From Apoda limacodes (Eukaryota > Arthropoda > Insecta > Lepidoptera > Limacodidae), in NCBI GenBank assembly GCA_946406115.1, contig OX291550.1, positions 29,054,722-29,118,721 on the forward strand: 64,000 nt of DNA, written 5' to 3'. This document shows positions 37,255 to 47,096 of this stretch, piece after piece. The notes under the pieces are model-generated. The model was not told the origin of the DNA. It was given only the letters and a program-made list of their open reading frames with translations, and did not search any database. Position 1 is the first letter of the stretch; each line of letters starts with the position of its first letter. The position numbers were made by a program, and so were the translations under genes.

Positions 37255-38818
37255 ATCCTACCAAGCCCCGTCATCGAGCAGCACAACACCCAGCTGATAA
37301 TCTTCACAAGAATTCCGGTAATAGGTTCGTGTCTGGGCGTGGGCGGATTAATATTAATCTGAAACTATTTAGTCCATAGATCGTGACTCGACCAAATTGA
37401 AAAAACTGGCCAAATGCTTGTTGTATACGCGTTTACTTGGGGTTCTATTAGAATTAAAAGATATTTGTAAAAGTTTGCTAATAGTAACTATACACATGGT
37501 TGAAAAGTTAAATGGAAAAAAAAATAACGACTTTGGAAGTCAATAACTCGTAAAATAAAGATAAAACAAATCTAAATGCACTACTGGCAGGGATCAGTAA
37601 CGCACATGATGCAAAAATAATAATGTTAATAAATATATTTTTATTTCCTGACATTGCTGCTCAAATATTTTCTAGATTAGTTGCTTTTAGAGCTTTGGAA
37701 ACTTCGATTAAGTTAGGAATCTTTTATTTTTAATTTTCATTGTGAGTATCCATTACATACAGCCTACCAATGTGATTAATTAAAGTTCTTAGGTTAAACA
37801 GTTTACAAATTAGGTACAAGTGGTGTACTACACTGTTTCACTTATTGGGATTGGGATAAAATAAACAATCTTAAAGATTTCCTTGCCTGTCTATTGATCC
37901 TGAATAGGCAGGCAAATTTTTTATTCCTTTTAAAAACTTAATTGATCAAAAACTTCTGAACGATTTCATTTTTGTTTCACAGACTATTATGACCAATTTT
38001 TTGGAACCTTTACCCACCTTTAAATAAAAGAAAGACCTCTTAAACAAAAAAAATTAAATGTTTCTTTTTTTTAAAAATTAAACATGCAATCCAATAAAAA
38101 ATGTTTTGGGCGGCATTGCCTCGATACGTTTCCGCACACGTAACTTACGCAACCATAAGCTTCCCCATTAATCAACGCCTGTAATCCAATGGTGCACGAA
38201 ACCCTTTGAGCTGTACAAATCGTGTTCCATTTACGTACACTATGTAGGTACACGCACAACGATCAATTGTTCTGATATTTTTTTTGCATGTTATTCTAGT
38301 CTGGTCTGTTTTGGACTCGACATAAATACGTTCCAAGAAATATAGGAGTAGAGAATTACTACAACTTCCAGCAATGCCTTGGTTGACCTTCACTCTTTAA
38401 GCTCTCTTGAGCTATGCTTGCTTTGGTACATTACAATTTGTATTAAATTCATTTACATGCATTTTTCTCTGTGAGACACCATATCAATTCTGCCTTTTTT
38501 TATACATATATTATTATTATTTACAGGACTATTGACATGTGACTGACTACTCATCCATGCCAAATTGAGTAGATGCTTTTTTCTTAATAACAGAATTTCA
38601 AATCATAAGCATCAATAAGCTAGAATAATAATATGAAGTATTTTTTTTTGTTTGCAATTTTCTTTCTGGTATGAAGATTGTAAATAGCAAAATAGACTTT
38701 AAGAATCAGTTTTAGTATTCCATTAAGAGATGGAATGCTAATCTAATATTATTTTCGAATAGAATCGATTGAAATATCAATAAAGCAAATCATCAGACTA
38801 TTGATTTTCAAGTTATGC
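37255..38818. other. No gene recognised
   Basis: AT-rich non-coding DNA. 37400-37455 has a weak 'aaaaaactggccaaatgctt' repeat-end match. Confidence 0.35.
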
Positions 38819-39195
38819 AAATCAAAAACCCTTATAGGAATCACTTCGTTGTTTGTCCGACCGTCCGTCCGTCCGTCCGTCTGTCAAAAACCTTAAATTT
38901 ATATCATGAATGTGAAAAAATCAAACTTCTAAGCCAACGCCATCAAAAGCTACAGCCGTTTATGCCGCAAATTTTCGAAACTCGCAAGGGAATCAAAACC
39001 TACAAGGTACTTCCCGTGAACTCAGAATCTTGAAATTTGGTACGAAGCAACGTCTTATAGCACAAATAATGGCAAAATTGCCAAAAAACGTAAATTTATA
39101 GTTACATCATATATTAAAAATATTTTTAATAATTTTACATACACTTGTTTGTAGAACACCTGTTGTACGGAACCCTCGGTGCGCGATTCCGATTT
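38819..39195 (+). repeat. Dispersed element with (GTCC)n near its start and 'GTACGGAACCCTCGG' end
   Basis: Begins 'caaatcaaaaacccttatag', has a GTCCGTCCGTCCGTCCGTCT run at about 38862-38884, and ends GTACGGAACCCTCGGTGCGC. This combination is the common lepidopteran element whose end also appears at 15302, 29960 and 33.7 kb. The open frame at 38815-39033 lies inside and shows no domain. Confidence 0.6.
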
Positions 39196-40516
39196 AATTT
39201 ATTCTAACTATGAAATTGTTAATCTATAACTGGTAATGTGCGGCTAAATAAATCTAAAAACACATCATTTCCCCTCCGATCTTCCGCATTCCCAACTTTT
39301 TTGAATTCTGTTACAGCTGAGGCTGATAGGATCACAGCACTGAGTAGCAAGATAAATATTAAATTTTATAGCAGCCTTTCTTTAACTTTATAAAGTTTGA
39401 ACTGCTCACATTTCACAGGAAAACAACAAATCTATCTCATACTTGTGGGTCTGCCATGTCACCTAAACATCAAAATCAAGATATTAAAAAGGAAACACTA
39501 AAAGCATGCTACTTGCCCTCCTAAACTGAACTATAAAAATAAAAAACATTTGAATTTCATAGGAACTGGGTAACATAGATACAATGAACATTCATAGATT
39601 GAATGGCTTGCGAGATATTCTGTTACAGATGTTGGGGGTGATTTCATAATGGTTAAATTTTAACCTATTTGCTAATAAAAAATATAAAAGAAACAAACAT
39701 GTTATATTAAAGAGCCTTACATGCAAGAATTTTGACTCATACTGTATCAGTTAGGGCCTGTCCAGTCGGTGATATTTTGCAAAGTGAAACAGCATAAAAT
39801 AGAGGGAACATGTGTTAAGCCGATAGTGGTTTTGTGGTGTACACTTTTTCAAAATGCAAATGAAGGTTTTTTTAGGTAAATGGTAGGTGTTGTAGGAAAT
39901 TAACAGGTGGTCAAAAGCAGCAAATAAATTGTATGTGGGTTCCCTAAATATTAATATATCATTGATTATAAATGCAACCACCAAGTTGAACTACTTATTT
40001 GAATTTAGAGCTAATGTAGTGTTATATCACCAAATTAGTCTAATAAATTTACAGTTCCTTTCATTGTGTACTATTTTCAAATTACGTTTGTGAATATGGT
40101 AAAGATTAGTAAAATTTTTAATGAAGCTAGTTATATAATACATTGAAGAAAAGCATGATTATATTGTGAAAATTTATGTCTGTTTGTTATTTTATCCATG
40201 CTATAGCTATCTTGTCTAATGTTATAAAACTTAACAATTTTTTTTAGCGAGAATCACTTAAAATTTGTAGCTCCAAACAAGGTGATTCAATCTCACCTTC
40301 TTCTAAGCAGTGTTACAATTTAATAGCAAAACATCATTTTAGCACAAAGTTCTAAGTGCAGCTGATAATTTCAGTGGTCATATTATTGTTTAAACAAGAT
40401 GTATTTTGTTTAATTTTTTGACAGTTCTGTGTGTGTATTTTTTTGAGTATTTTATTTAGATCCTTTTAGAGTTTGATGAATGAAATAGAATTTATGATGT
40501 GAAAATAAAACTTTAT
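39196..40516. other. No gene recognised
   Basis: AT-rich, non-coding. No repeat family identified. Confidence 0.35.
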
Positions 40517-40520
40517 TTAA

Positions 40521-41250
40521 CCTTTAAGTACCAACATACATTTTTTGTAACATTAGTACAGATGTGAGGCTTGAGAGGCCGCGTATATAATATAGAGTCT
40601 TTTAAAGAATGTGATGAGTCAAATATTTATCCTTGCAGTATGATGAAAAATAAAGGGTTTTAAGTATAGAAAGCAAATCAATTTTATTAAATTGTTGAAT
40701 ATAACACTACATGGCCTGAATTTTAGGAAAAAATCAGACTATTTGATATAAAAAATCAAAACACATAAAATACTCCTCTCCGAATAACAAAAAATAGTGG
40801 TTCTTACTTACGACTAATATTTAACTCTTAAAAAAAAATTTAGTAGGATCATAAACCGTCTGAAAAAAAAAATGTCCACAGTCCAACTCCACCTAAAATT
40901 CTATGCACAGCCAGAGCACACTTGTTTCGCGTACTGCAAACAAACGTGTTTTTTGCGCGAATAGCATTTATAGGTCAATCGCACAACTATTTCGTTTACT
41001 ACTGGAAGTCCCTGGTGTATCCATAGTTTATAATATCTGTGAAAATAACAGTTTGCTATAACAAAGAATAAAATAAACTTACGTTAGTACCGTCGTGAGG
41101 CCTGCCTACAACACTGCCTGTTCCGACGTCAACGTGGACACCGACTTTGCAGGTACTAAAAAGCGGGGATCGGTATTGTGCAGGAAAAGGGGTAAACTAA
41201 CAAGTCAAGTATCTGCCAAGGCCTCTCAGACCGCACGTCGTACTTAAAGG
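40521..41250 (-). mobile_element. piggyBac-type element, 730 bp, TTAA flanked
   Basis: Terminal inverted repeats CCTTTAAGTAC (40521-40531 and, inverted, 41240-41250) are directly flanked by TTAA on both sides (40517-40520, 41251-41254), the diagnostic piggyBac target site. About 30 bp inside each end lie subterminal repeats: ATGTGAGGCTTGAGAGGCCG on the left and, on the other strand at the right, ACGTGCGGTCTGAGAGGCC. The interior holds a short remnant resembling the transposase C-terminus (40901-41024, minus). The element is far shorter than an autonomous piggyBac (about 2.4 kb or more) and is internally deleted. Confidence 0.85.
40901..41024 (-). pseudogene. Remnant of a piggyBac-type transposase C-terminal zinc-binding tail
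   Basis: From an ATG at 41024 the minus strand encodes MDTPGTSSSKRNSCAIDL and a stop. In the +1 frame the same stretch continues YKCYSRKKHVCLQYAKQVCSGCA and then a stop at 40901. A Ser/Thr-rich linker followed by spaced Cys residues is what the cysteine-rich C-terminal tail of piggyBac transposases looks like (C..C ... C..C, often with HA..C..C at the end). One frameshift and the loss of several expected cysteines make it non-functional. The position near the end of a TTAA/TIR element supports the call. The motif match is from memory, so confidence is moderate. Confidence 0.5.
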
Positions 41251-41254
41251 TTAA

Positions 41255-41754
41255 AAAAACAAAGTTATGACAATTTTTTTTTTCAAAGGATTCACTTTCA
41301 CGTTTGACAGCTGTCAAAACACAGCACAAAATCCCCATCTCTTGACATGGGTTTTAGAAAGCATAATTTAATAGCATTTCCGGTCAAACAAAATGATAAA
41401 AGTCAACATTAGATTTTGCTACCAAAATCGAAGTAGTTAGATGGAACTATCTAAGTGTTGCCTTATTAGACAGTTTAATGGCAATGTTGTTTAAAAATCA
41501 GAAGTTTTAAAAAATAGATAATACTTGATGTTTTCAAGTAGCTTATGTCCTTTTCCGGGACTCAAAACTATCTGCATGCCAAATTTCATCTTGATTGGTA
41601 CAGTGGTTTCACTGTGAAAAAATAACAGACAGATTTACTTTCGCATTTATAATATTTATTATTATATTATATTCATGGATAGTATGGATAATTTTAAGTA
41701 TATGTAAATATATGTATATACATATGATTGTGCAAAAATATAATTATGATGGGG
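41255..41754 (-). mobile_element. Helitron-like left-end fragment (about 41540-41660) in non-coding DNA
   Basis: Minus strand from about 41660: 'aatattataaatgcgaaagt', 'aaatctgtctgttatttttt', 'accaatcaagatgaaatttg' and 'aggacataagctac', matching the Helitron-like left halves at 20420-20935. Just left of it, 41306-41320 is a TGACAGCTGTCAAA palindrome, a motif often seen near insect transcription starts, but no gene start is recognisable here. Confidence 0.5.
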
Positions 41755-42125
41755 CTAATGCCACTAGTGCTATTAAATATTGGAATTCCCTTAAATATCT
41801 AAATTCCTTCACTCGATTAACAATACTTGACGCTACACATGGTGCACCCCCTATGCTACTTAAAAACAAAAAAAAAATGACATGTTTGACTTTGTTCTTA
41901 GTAGCTTACTTACTCATTTTTTATTACCTATTGTATTGGTACATATTGTATACCCTTTAGCTAATTATCAAAGTATGTATTGTATTACTACTTTAAATGG
42001 AACTTCTTGCCAGCTCTTTTTGGCAGAAATTAACATTGTTTATATTGTATTGACGATTCAAAAGTGAATTTGAACTGAAACCTACTTGAATAAAGTTTGA
42101 TTTGAGTTTGAGTTTTGAGTTTGAA
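41755..42125 (+). mobile_element. LINE-type 3' end, divergent copy 3
   Basis: Shares 'acacatggtgcaccccctat', 'attgtattgacgattcaaaa' and a terminal simple repeat (TTTGATTTGAGTTTGAG...) with the elements at 24814 and 55231, but is more diverged. The two short open frames within (41595-41960 and 41882-42067) have no RT motif. Confidence 0.5.
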
Positions 42126-42585
42126 GACACAAAACAATTTTGGGACACAACTGGACTTTGGAATCTGACAAATCTCAGAAACTCATAAAGAAAAAAAAGA
42201 TCCTTTTATGTATTGTTGAAATATTATCAATATATGTACAATATGTACATATAATATGTACATATTATCAATATATATCACACAATGCACAGTTTGTACC
42301 TTCTTCAGCCTGCCTGTATTCATACCTACAATTATTATACATTTTCTGGTTCTGATAGCCAAACTACATAAAACAATATGACATAAATTTTATATTATTT
42401 TCATTACTTATTCATGTATTATTTTAATTAAAATTGACAGTTGAATAATAACCCAGAACCAGATGTTCAAAAACCCACTTCCTTAACTCGCTCTTTGTGA
42501 TTCAGAATGCATACATTTGTATGTCAGCACTACTTACCAAATACAAATACAATAGCACAATCTAATCATTTCTAATTGAACACTA
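42126..42585. other. No gene recognised; zip intron
   Basis: AT-rich intronic sequence with a 'atatgtacatataatatgtacatattat' type palindromic simple repeat at about 42240-42280. Confidence 0.4.
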
Positions 42586-42787
42586 AGGCTATGTTCCAAA
42601 ACCCGCTGAGTAATTATCCCACTGTTAAGTTGAAAAATCAACCTGGAACAATTTTTATAGTGATAGGAGTAAATTTAACCTTTTCTATGGCAGTGTAAGG
42701 AATTCAACTTGACAGTTAGGAAATTACTCTACCCCGGCATCCTAAAACCACTTTTTTTACTTCCTCATTGCAATTTGGAATGCACCC
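42586..42787. mobile_element. TA-flanked MITE, copy 1 (202 bp), in the zip intron
   Basis: Left end AGGCTATGTTCCAAAACC; the reverse complement of the right end is GGGTGCATTCCAAATTGC. TA lies on both sides (42584-42585 and 42788-42789). Its body 'aagttgaaaaatcaa', TTTTCTATGGCAGTGTAA, 'attcaacttgacagtt' and 'aaattactctaccccgg' is shared with 49047-49229. TA target sites suggest a Tc1/mariner-type origin. It lies only 35 bp from the exon's splice donor. Confidence 0.8.
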
Positions 42788-42822
42788 TAATAAACTTGAA
42801 ATAACAATAAGCATGTACTTAC

Positions 42823-43167
42823 ATAGATTAGTCCAGAATAATATCTATCCTTGATGTTGTGCAGTACTGAAGCTTCATTGAGACAAGTTAACTCGGCCAT
42901 ATCTTCAACTTTATCAAATTTAGGAGGGTTCATCTTCTGGATATCATCTATTGGTACCAACATCCTCTTCCCAGATTCTGCTATCTCAACTTCAACGTCA
43001 TCCCCACGTTCGCCCTTTATCCCTGCTGCGACAAACCCTTGAGTCTCGTGTGGGACCCATACTAAACGTTTTTGTGTCCATTCTGCTTGAGTAGCGGGAT
43101 CATTAAAGCTGTTCCGGTCTACTGAGAGATACCGGAGTTCCGGATCATTCTTATCGATGTCCACCAT
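42823..43167 (-). CDS. zip: Non-muscle myosin II heavy chain (zipper), first coding exon
   Basis: First coding exon of cytoplasmic (non-muscle) myosin II heavy chain, the actin motor of cytokinesis and cell-shape change. The 115 codons begin [19 protein letters not shown] and run [20 protein letters not shown] (residues about 21-40), the SH3-like myosin N-terminal subdomain (about 30-75), then [20 protein letters not shown] and [19 protein letters not shown] up to LIY, the start of the motor core. This is almost the same as the fly zipper N-terminus. After LIY (TAT at 42823-42825) a consensus donor GTAAGT follows at 42822-42817, exactly where the family continues with TYSGLFCV in the next exon. 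The open frame beyond it is intronic. The start ATG at 43167 fits the length of insect N-termini. The P-loop and later exons lie at lower coordinates and are not recognised in this window. Confidence 0.95.
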
Positions 43168-43480
43168 CGCGCCGTCAGATCACTCCGCGCGCCCCGACTT
43201 ACGATAACCTAACACCGGCACTGAATACCACATTAAACGGTCAATGAGACCGACACACCACCTCACAACACTGTTATTATACAAATGTTCACAAATTATC
43301 GAACCTACAATTAGCAAACATGTGGCGCGGTACCGTGCGCTGTATCTGCGTTTAACGCGACTGACTGTTCTGACTGACGGTTTTTAGAACAAAACGACAT
43401 CCATCCACCGACGGTTATGATGATGGTAGACAACGGCTGGTGGGAGGGGTAAGCATGAACCGGTTGTGAACGCCCCGAGT
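43168..43480 (-). promoter_or_regulatory. zip 5' UTR / likely promoter-proximal region
   Basis: Upstream of the zip start codon the sequence becomes GC- and CpG-richer than its surroundings (for example CTCCGCGCGCCCCG, and GTACCGTGCGCTG further up), as expected for a 5' untranslated region or proximal promoter. I see no clear splice acceptor right before the ATG, so this exon probably contains 5' UTR, but a transcription start cannot be placed. This is inference from composition and position. Confidence 0.35.
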
Positions 43481-44467
43481 TTAAGTTTCGAAATTAAAAT
43501 CTTATTGGACACGTATATACACAACCATAAGAATTACGACTTCGCTAATTACAATTACTTTTTACAGTTCCAAAGTGAAGTTTATGCTTAAAAATCAGAT
43601 AATCAGAATAATAAATACATCTTCTTTCTCTGTTCTAAATAAAGTACTTTTTGATTAATTCTCATTGGTGAAAATAGATCGTTTGCGTTCAAATTAAGCG
43701 GAATCGTTAGTTTCAATTGGCTGCCGTAAATGTCAAAATAAAAACGCACCAATAAAATAGAAGAATGCGTTCATAGATTGGGACTGTTTTTTAAATCGCA
43801 AATTTAGCAAAAGACAGAGGGCAGTTCAAAAACCGACTGAGCCGAGTAGAGTTATAACTCAAACCGTTCAAAAACTAACTGAAGCCTAACTCGATGTCGT
43901 TCAAGACAAGGAGGAGCGTGTATATGGATATGTTACCTTATTAAGAAAATTTTAATTATTGTATTACTAATAATTTTTGTTTTATAATACTATTCAATGT
44001 CTTGTATTCGAAGAGTTTTATACTTAAAAAATTAAGCGAAAGTTTTTTTAGTATTAAGTCTTAGTTTCTCTTTAGATTTTGTAGAAAATCATCCTAAATT
44101 CCTTAAAATTCAGGACGTAAAGTTAAGGTTTGTAGAAAGAAGAACTCTATTTATAATTTATTTTCTTTAAGAGTGCTTAAAGGCGTAATTTTGTTTGTAA
44201 CGATTGAGTTTGCTTTCGTGCTGTCTCTTACTGTTTTGTAAAAAAATCTATATGCTATCCTGCTGTCAGTTGCCAAATTTGCTAAATTTGCGAGAAATTG
44301 CAAGCTAAAAAAACACGTCCTAAAAATAGAGCACTCAATGATACATAACAAGTACCCACATGGTTTGTCAAAATTTAATAAAAAGAAAACAAAATGATAT
44401 TTGATATCTTGTTCATACTCAAATATTGTCAAGAAAAAACTAAAACTTCAATTAGCTCGGTAAGTCT
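43481..44467. other. No gene recognised
   Basis: Intergenic, AT-rich. 43830-43890 contains 'ggcagttcaaaaaccgac' and 'ccgttcaaaaactaac', similar to phrases at 45030-45050 and 45185-45200 ('gccgttcaaaaactt', 'gcgttcaaaaactt'), so both may belong to one decayed repeat. Confidence 0.35.
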
Positions 44468-44824
44468 TTGTTGTGGGATGCCACCTGCGTTGACACGCTG
44501 GCGGCGTCGCATTTACCAACGACCTCAAAGAACGCTGGCGCCGCAGCGGCGTATGCTGAAGCCCGCAAGCGGCGTAAATATGCCAATCTTGAGGCAAGTT
44601 TCATTTTTGTGCCGTTTGGGGTTGAGACTTTTGAGCCGTGGGGACCGGACGCAAAAAAACTCGTCCGTGACCTTTCCGCGCGACTGGTCGAGGCATCGGG
44701 TGACCGGAGGGCTGGCAGTTTTCTCTGCCAAAGGATCAGTTTGGCGATCCAAAGAGGTAACGCTACCAGCATTCTGGGCACCACTATGCCGCATGATTTT
44801 TTAGAGGATATTTTTTATTTATAG
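44468..44824 (+). pseudogene. C-terminal domain of a retroelement polyprotein, truncated
   Basis: A 118-codon open frame ending in TAG at 44822-44824. The reading LWDATCVDTLAASHLPTTSK, AGAAAAYAEARKRRKYANL, FIFVPFGVETFEPWGPDAKK, SGDRRAGSFLCQRISLAIQR and GNATSILGT is a protein-like, conserved-looking domain that I know as the C-terminal part of retroelement-type ORFs in many animals. The WD.T start and P.GVET block resemble a PD-(D/E)XK nuclease fold. Its composition is clearly richer in G+C than its surroundings. No RT is attached upstream, so it is a 5'-truncated insertion: an AT-rich 3' tail follows to about 44915. Retroelement origin is likely; the exact clade is uncertain. It has no stop or frameshift inside, so insertion may be fairly young. 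Confidence 0.55.
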
Positions 44825-46149
44825 TTAGGTTATTTTTATTGTATTTATAACTATATATAAGTTATGGAATTGTATACCTATTATTATGGAATTAAAAAAA
44901 AACTTCAATTAAAGTTTGGTGTTCTCTTGGCCCTGCATTGGTAGTTCAAATTAAAATATCGCCCTTAAAATGGGCAAAGTTCCTAAAAGTGTAAACATTG
45001 ATTCAACTTGACAAATGCAACTCGGTTTAGCCGTTCAAAAACTTTAGGGTGGAGTTAGGAACCCGATACATCATTTTTAACTCAAGTAAATCGTTTTTGT
45101 ATACAACCCAGTGGCGCTTTGAAAAAGTTTTGTAACTGGATGCACCGGAGGGTGCGCCACGCGCTGGAATATACGGGGTTGCGTTCAAAAACTTAGACCG
45201 AAAATGACGTCATCGGGTTTTTATTCGGGTATTATTTGAGTGAGATGAGATTAGACACAATACAATGATAACAAAATATATTACACTATCTTGCTTTTTT
45301 CAATTACGTTTATAGAAACTAGCTGGGTACTTAGTGAATTCTCGATTACTCCTCAAGTTAGTTCCTGGAGAAATCGAAGGAACTATCAAACATTTTATTG
45401 GAACACTTGAAGCGATTTGGGTATTTTTAAGTGTATCTACGAGAAAATTAGGAATATATACGCAATAATATTATCATTAATTTCATTATAACGAAAACAA
45501 CAACCGCCTTCAAAATATGCACTAAAAAGTAAAAAAAAATATTGCATAAAATCATATTCTACATTTGTTACGGAACCTTAAATGTGCGAAGTTCGATACG
45601 CACTTGGTCGGTTTTTTATCTTGGTTTTATGGTGTCTAAGATCGAGCAGTGTTTTTGGTTGTTGCATTTGTGAGTAGTTTTTATGACTAATATTGCAGTG
45701 CTTTTTAGGAAACCAGAGGCCTTAGACAAGTTACAATCGAAAAACTATGCAGTGTGAGAGCGTTTCCGAAGCAATAGTAGTAGACTTATTACTCATGTAT
45801 CTCAACACTCGAGTGCACTCAAAGATCTCAATGCTTTATCGTGAGCGTCTGCTGCAAAACTCTAAATTGTTTTGATTTTAAAATTTTGATTTTTAACGTT
45901 CATTGTAGATATGTATTGAATATTGTTATTTTTATGTTTTATGTTACTTATTTTGTAATGAAGACAATAATAACGAAAATTCATAATAATTTTTATAGTT
46001 ATAATTATTAGAAACAAGACAAAATCCTCACCGTAGAGCGAAAATTAACTAACTAACAAATAGTGGCTTTTGAGATATTGTAACTTGAAACCTTGAAACT
46101 TGAAACCTTACCTATCTTCTTTATCAGATTTTAGGGAAACATTTTTACT
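44825..46149. other. No gene recognised
   Basis: Non-coding. 45565-45622 ends with the reversed 'gcacttggtcggttttttat' repeat terminus. Confidence 0.35.
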
Positions 46150-47036
46150 TTGAAGTAATTTATTCCAATACAAGTTAGTTAGTTTTCGCCCTCATGAAAT
46201 GTTATAATTTAGAATTTTTAGGTAATGTAAGTCTTTAATGAAATATTATCTATAATAAAATTTGCGTGAATGTAATAGTATTTGAGGCATGTTAATTACA
46301 TTTTGATTGTATTTTTATGTTCAAATGTAATTTTTGTACCTTGTTGACAACCTTTTTTATTAAGTCAAAATTTTATTTTTGAATTCTTACAAAAAAAAAT
46401 CAAACATCATTCAAAATGAAAAAAAATTTTTAAAGGAACAGTTTCATCAAAATGACATAAAAATAATAAAAGAACTGTTTCATCGTAATTCGTAATCATG
46501 TTCGTTAGTAACATCTGGTTCGCCTATTTTGTCTATTAAGTATTACTTCTTGGAATCCGAAATAGGAAGAGCACTGGAATAAGCCTTCGGAATAATAAAT
46601 TGTTTTGAGGTAATGGCGTCTCTGTTTCTTTTAAGTTTCGTTTACGAAGTAATTTATTCAAATACAAGTTAGTTAGTTTTCGCCCTCATGAAATGTTATA
46701 ATTTAGAATTTTTAGGTAATGTAAGTGTCTTTAATGAAATATTGCGTAAAATTTGCGTGAATGTAATGGTGTGTGGTATGTTAATAACATTTTGCTTGTA
46801 TTTTTCTGTGAAATGACATAAAACATTGTTCGTTAGTAAAATCTGGTTCGCCTATTTTGTCTACTGCATTGTTGCTAGTAGGAAGGGAATAGTACCACGC
46901 ATGCAACTCAAGGGTGCTCAAGGGGTTATTTCGTTTAGTACAAAGACCTATTAAGTATTACTGCTTGGCATCCGAAATAGGAAGAGCACTGGAATAAGCC
47001 TTCGGAATAATAAACTGTTTTAAGGTAATGGCATTT
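46150..47036 (+). repeat. Tandem duplication, about 0.4-0.5 kb units
   Basis: 46171-46260 (CAAGTTAGTTAGTTTTCGCC, 'ctcatgaaatgttataattt', 'agaatttttaggtaatgtaa') recurs at 46665-46760, offset 494 bp. 46501-46615 (TTCGTTAGTAACATCTGGTT, 'cgcctattttgtcta', 'ccgaaataggaagagcactg', 'ataagccttcggaataataa') recurs from 46829. The second unit lacks about 166 bp between these blocks and carries an extra insert of about 85 bp at 46863-46949. The class of the element is unknown. Confidence 0.85.
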
Positions 47037-47096
47037 TTTTTTTTTTACGGTCGTCTGTATTATTATCAATTCCTGGGAATGTTTTATTATTTTTTC

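Noticed and set aside
36896..37264. Open frames inside the TIR element
   Set aside because: No transposase motif; they result from the low stop density of the element.
41083..41155. Exon-like minus-strand segment with acceptor TTTTTAG and donor GTAAGT
   Set aside because: The open reading is only about 24 codons with no recognised protein, and it lies inside the piggyBac-type element.
44394..44804. Alternative plus and minus open frames over the retroelement domain
   Set aside because: Shadows of the 44468-44824 frame, which carries the conserved motifs.
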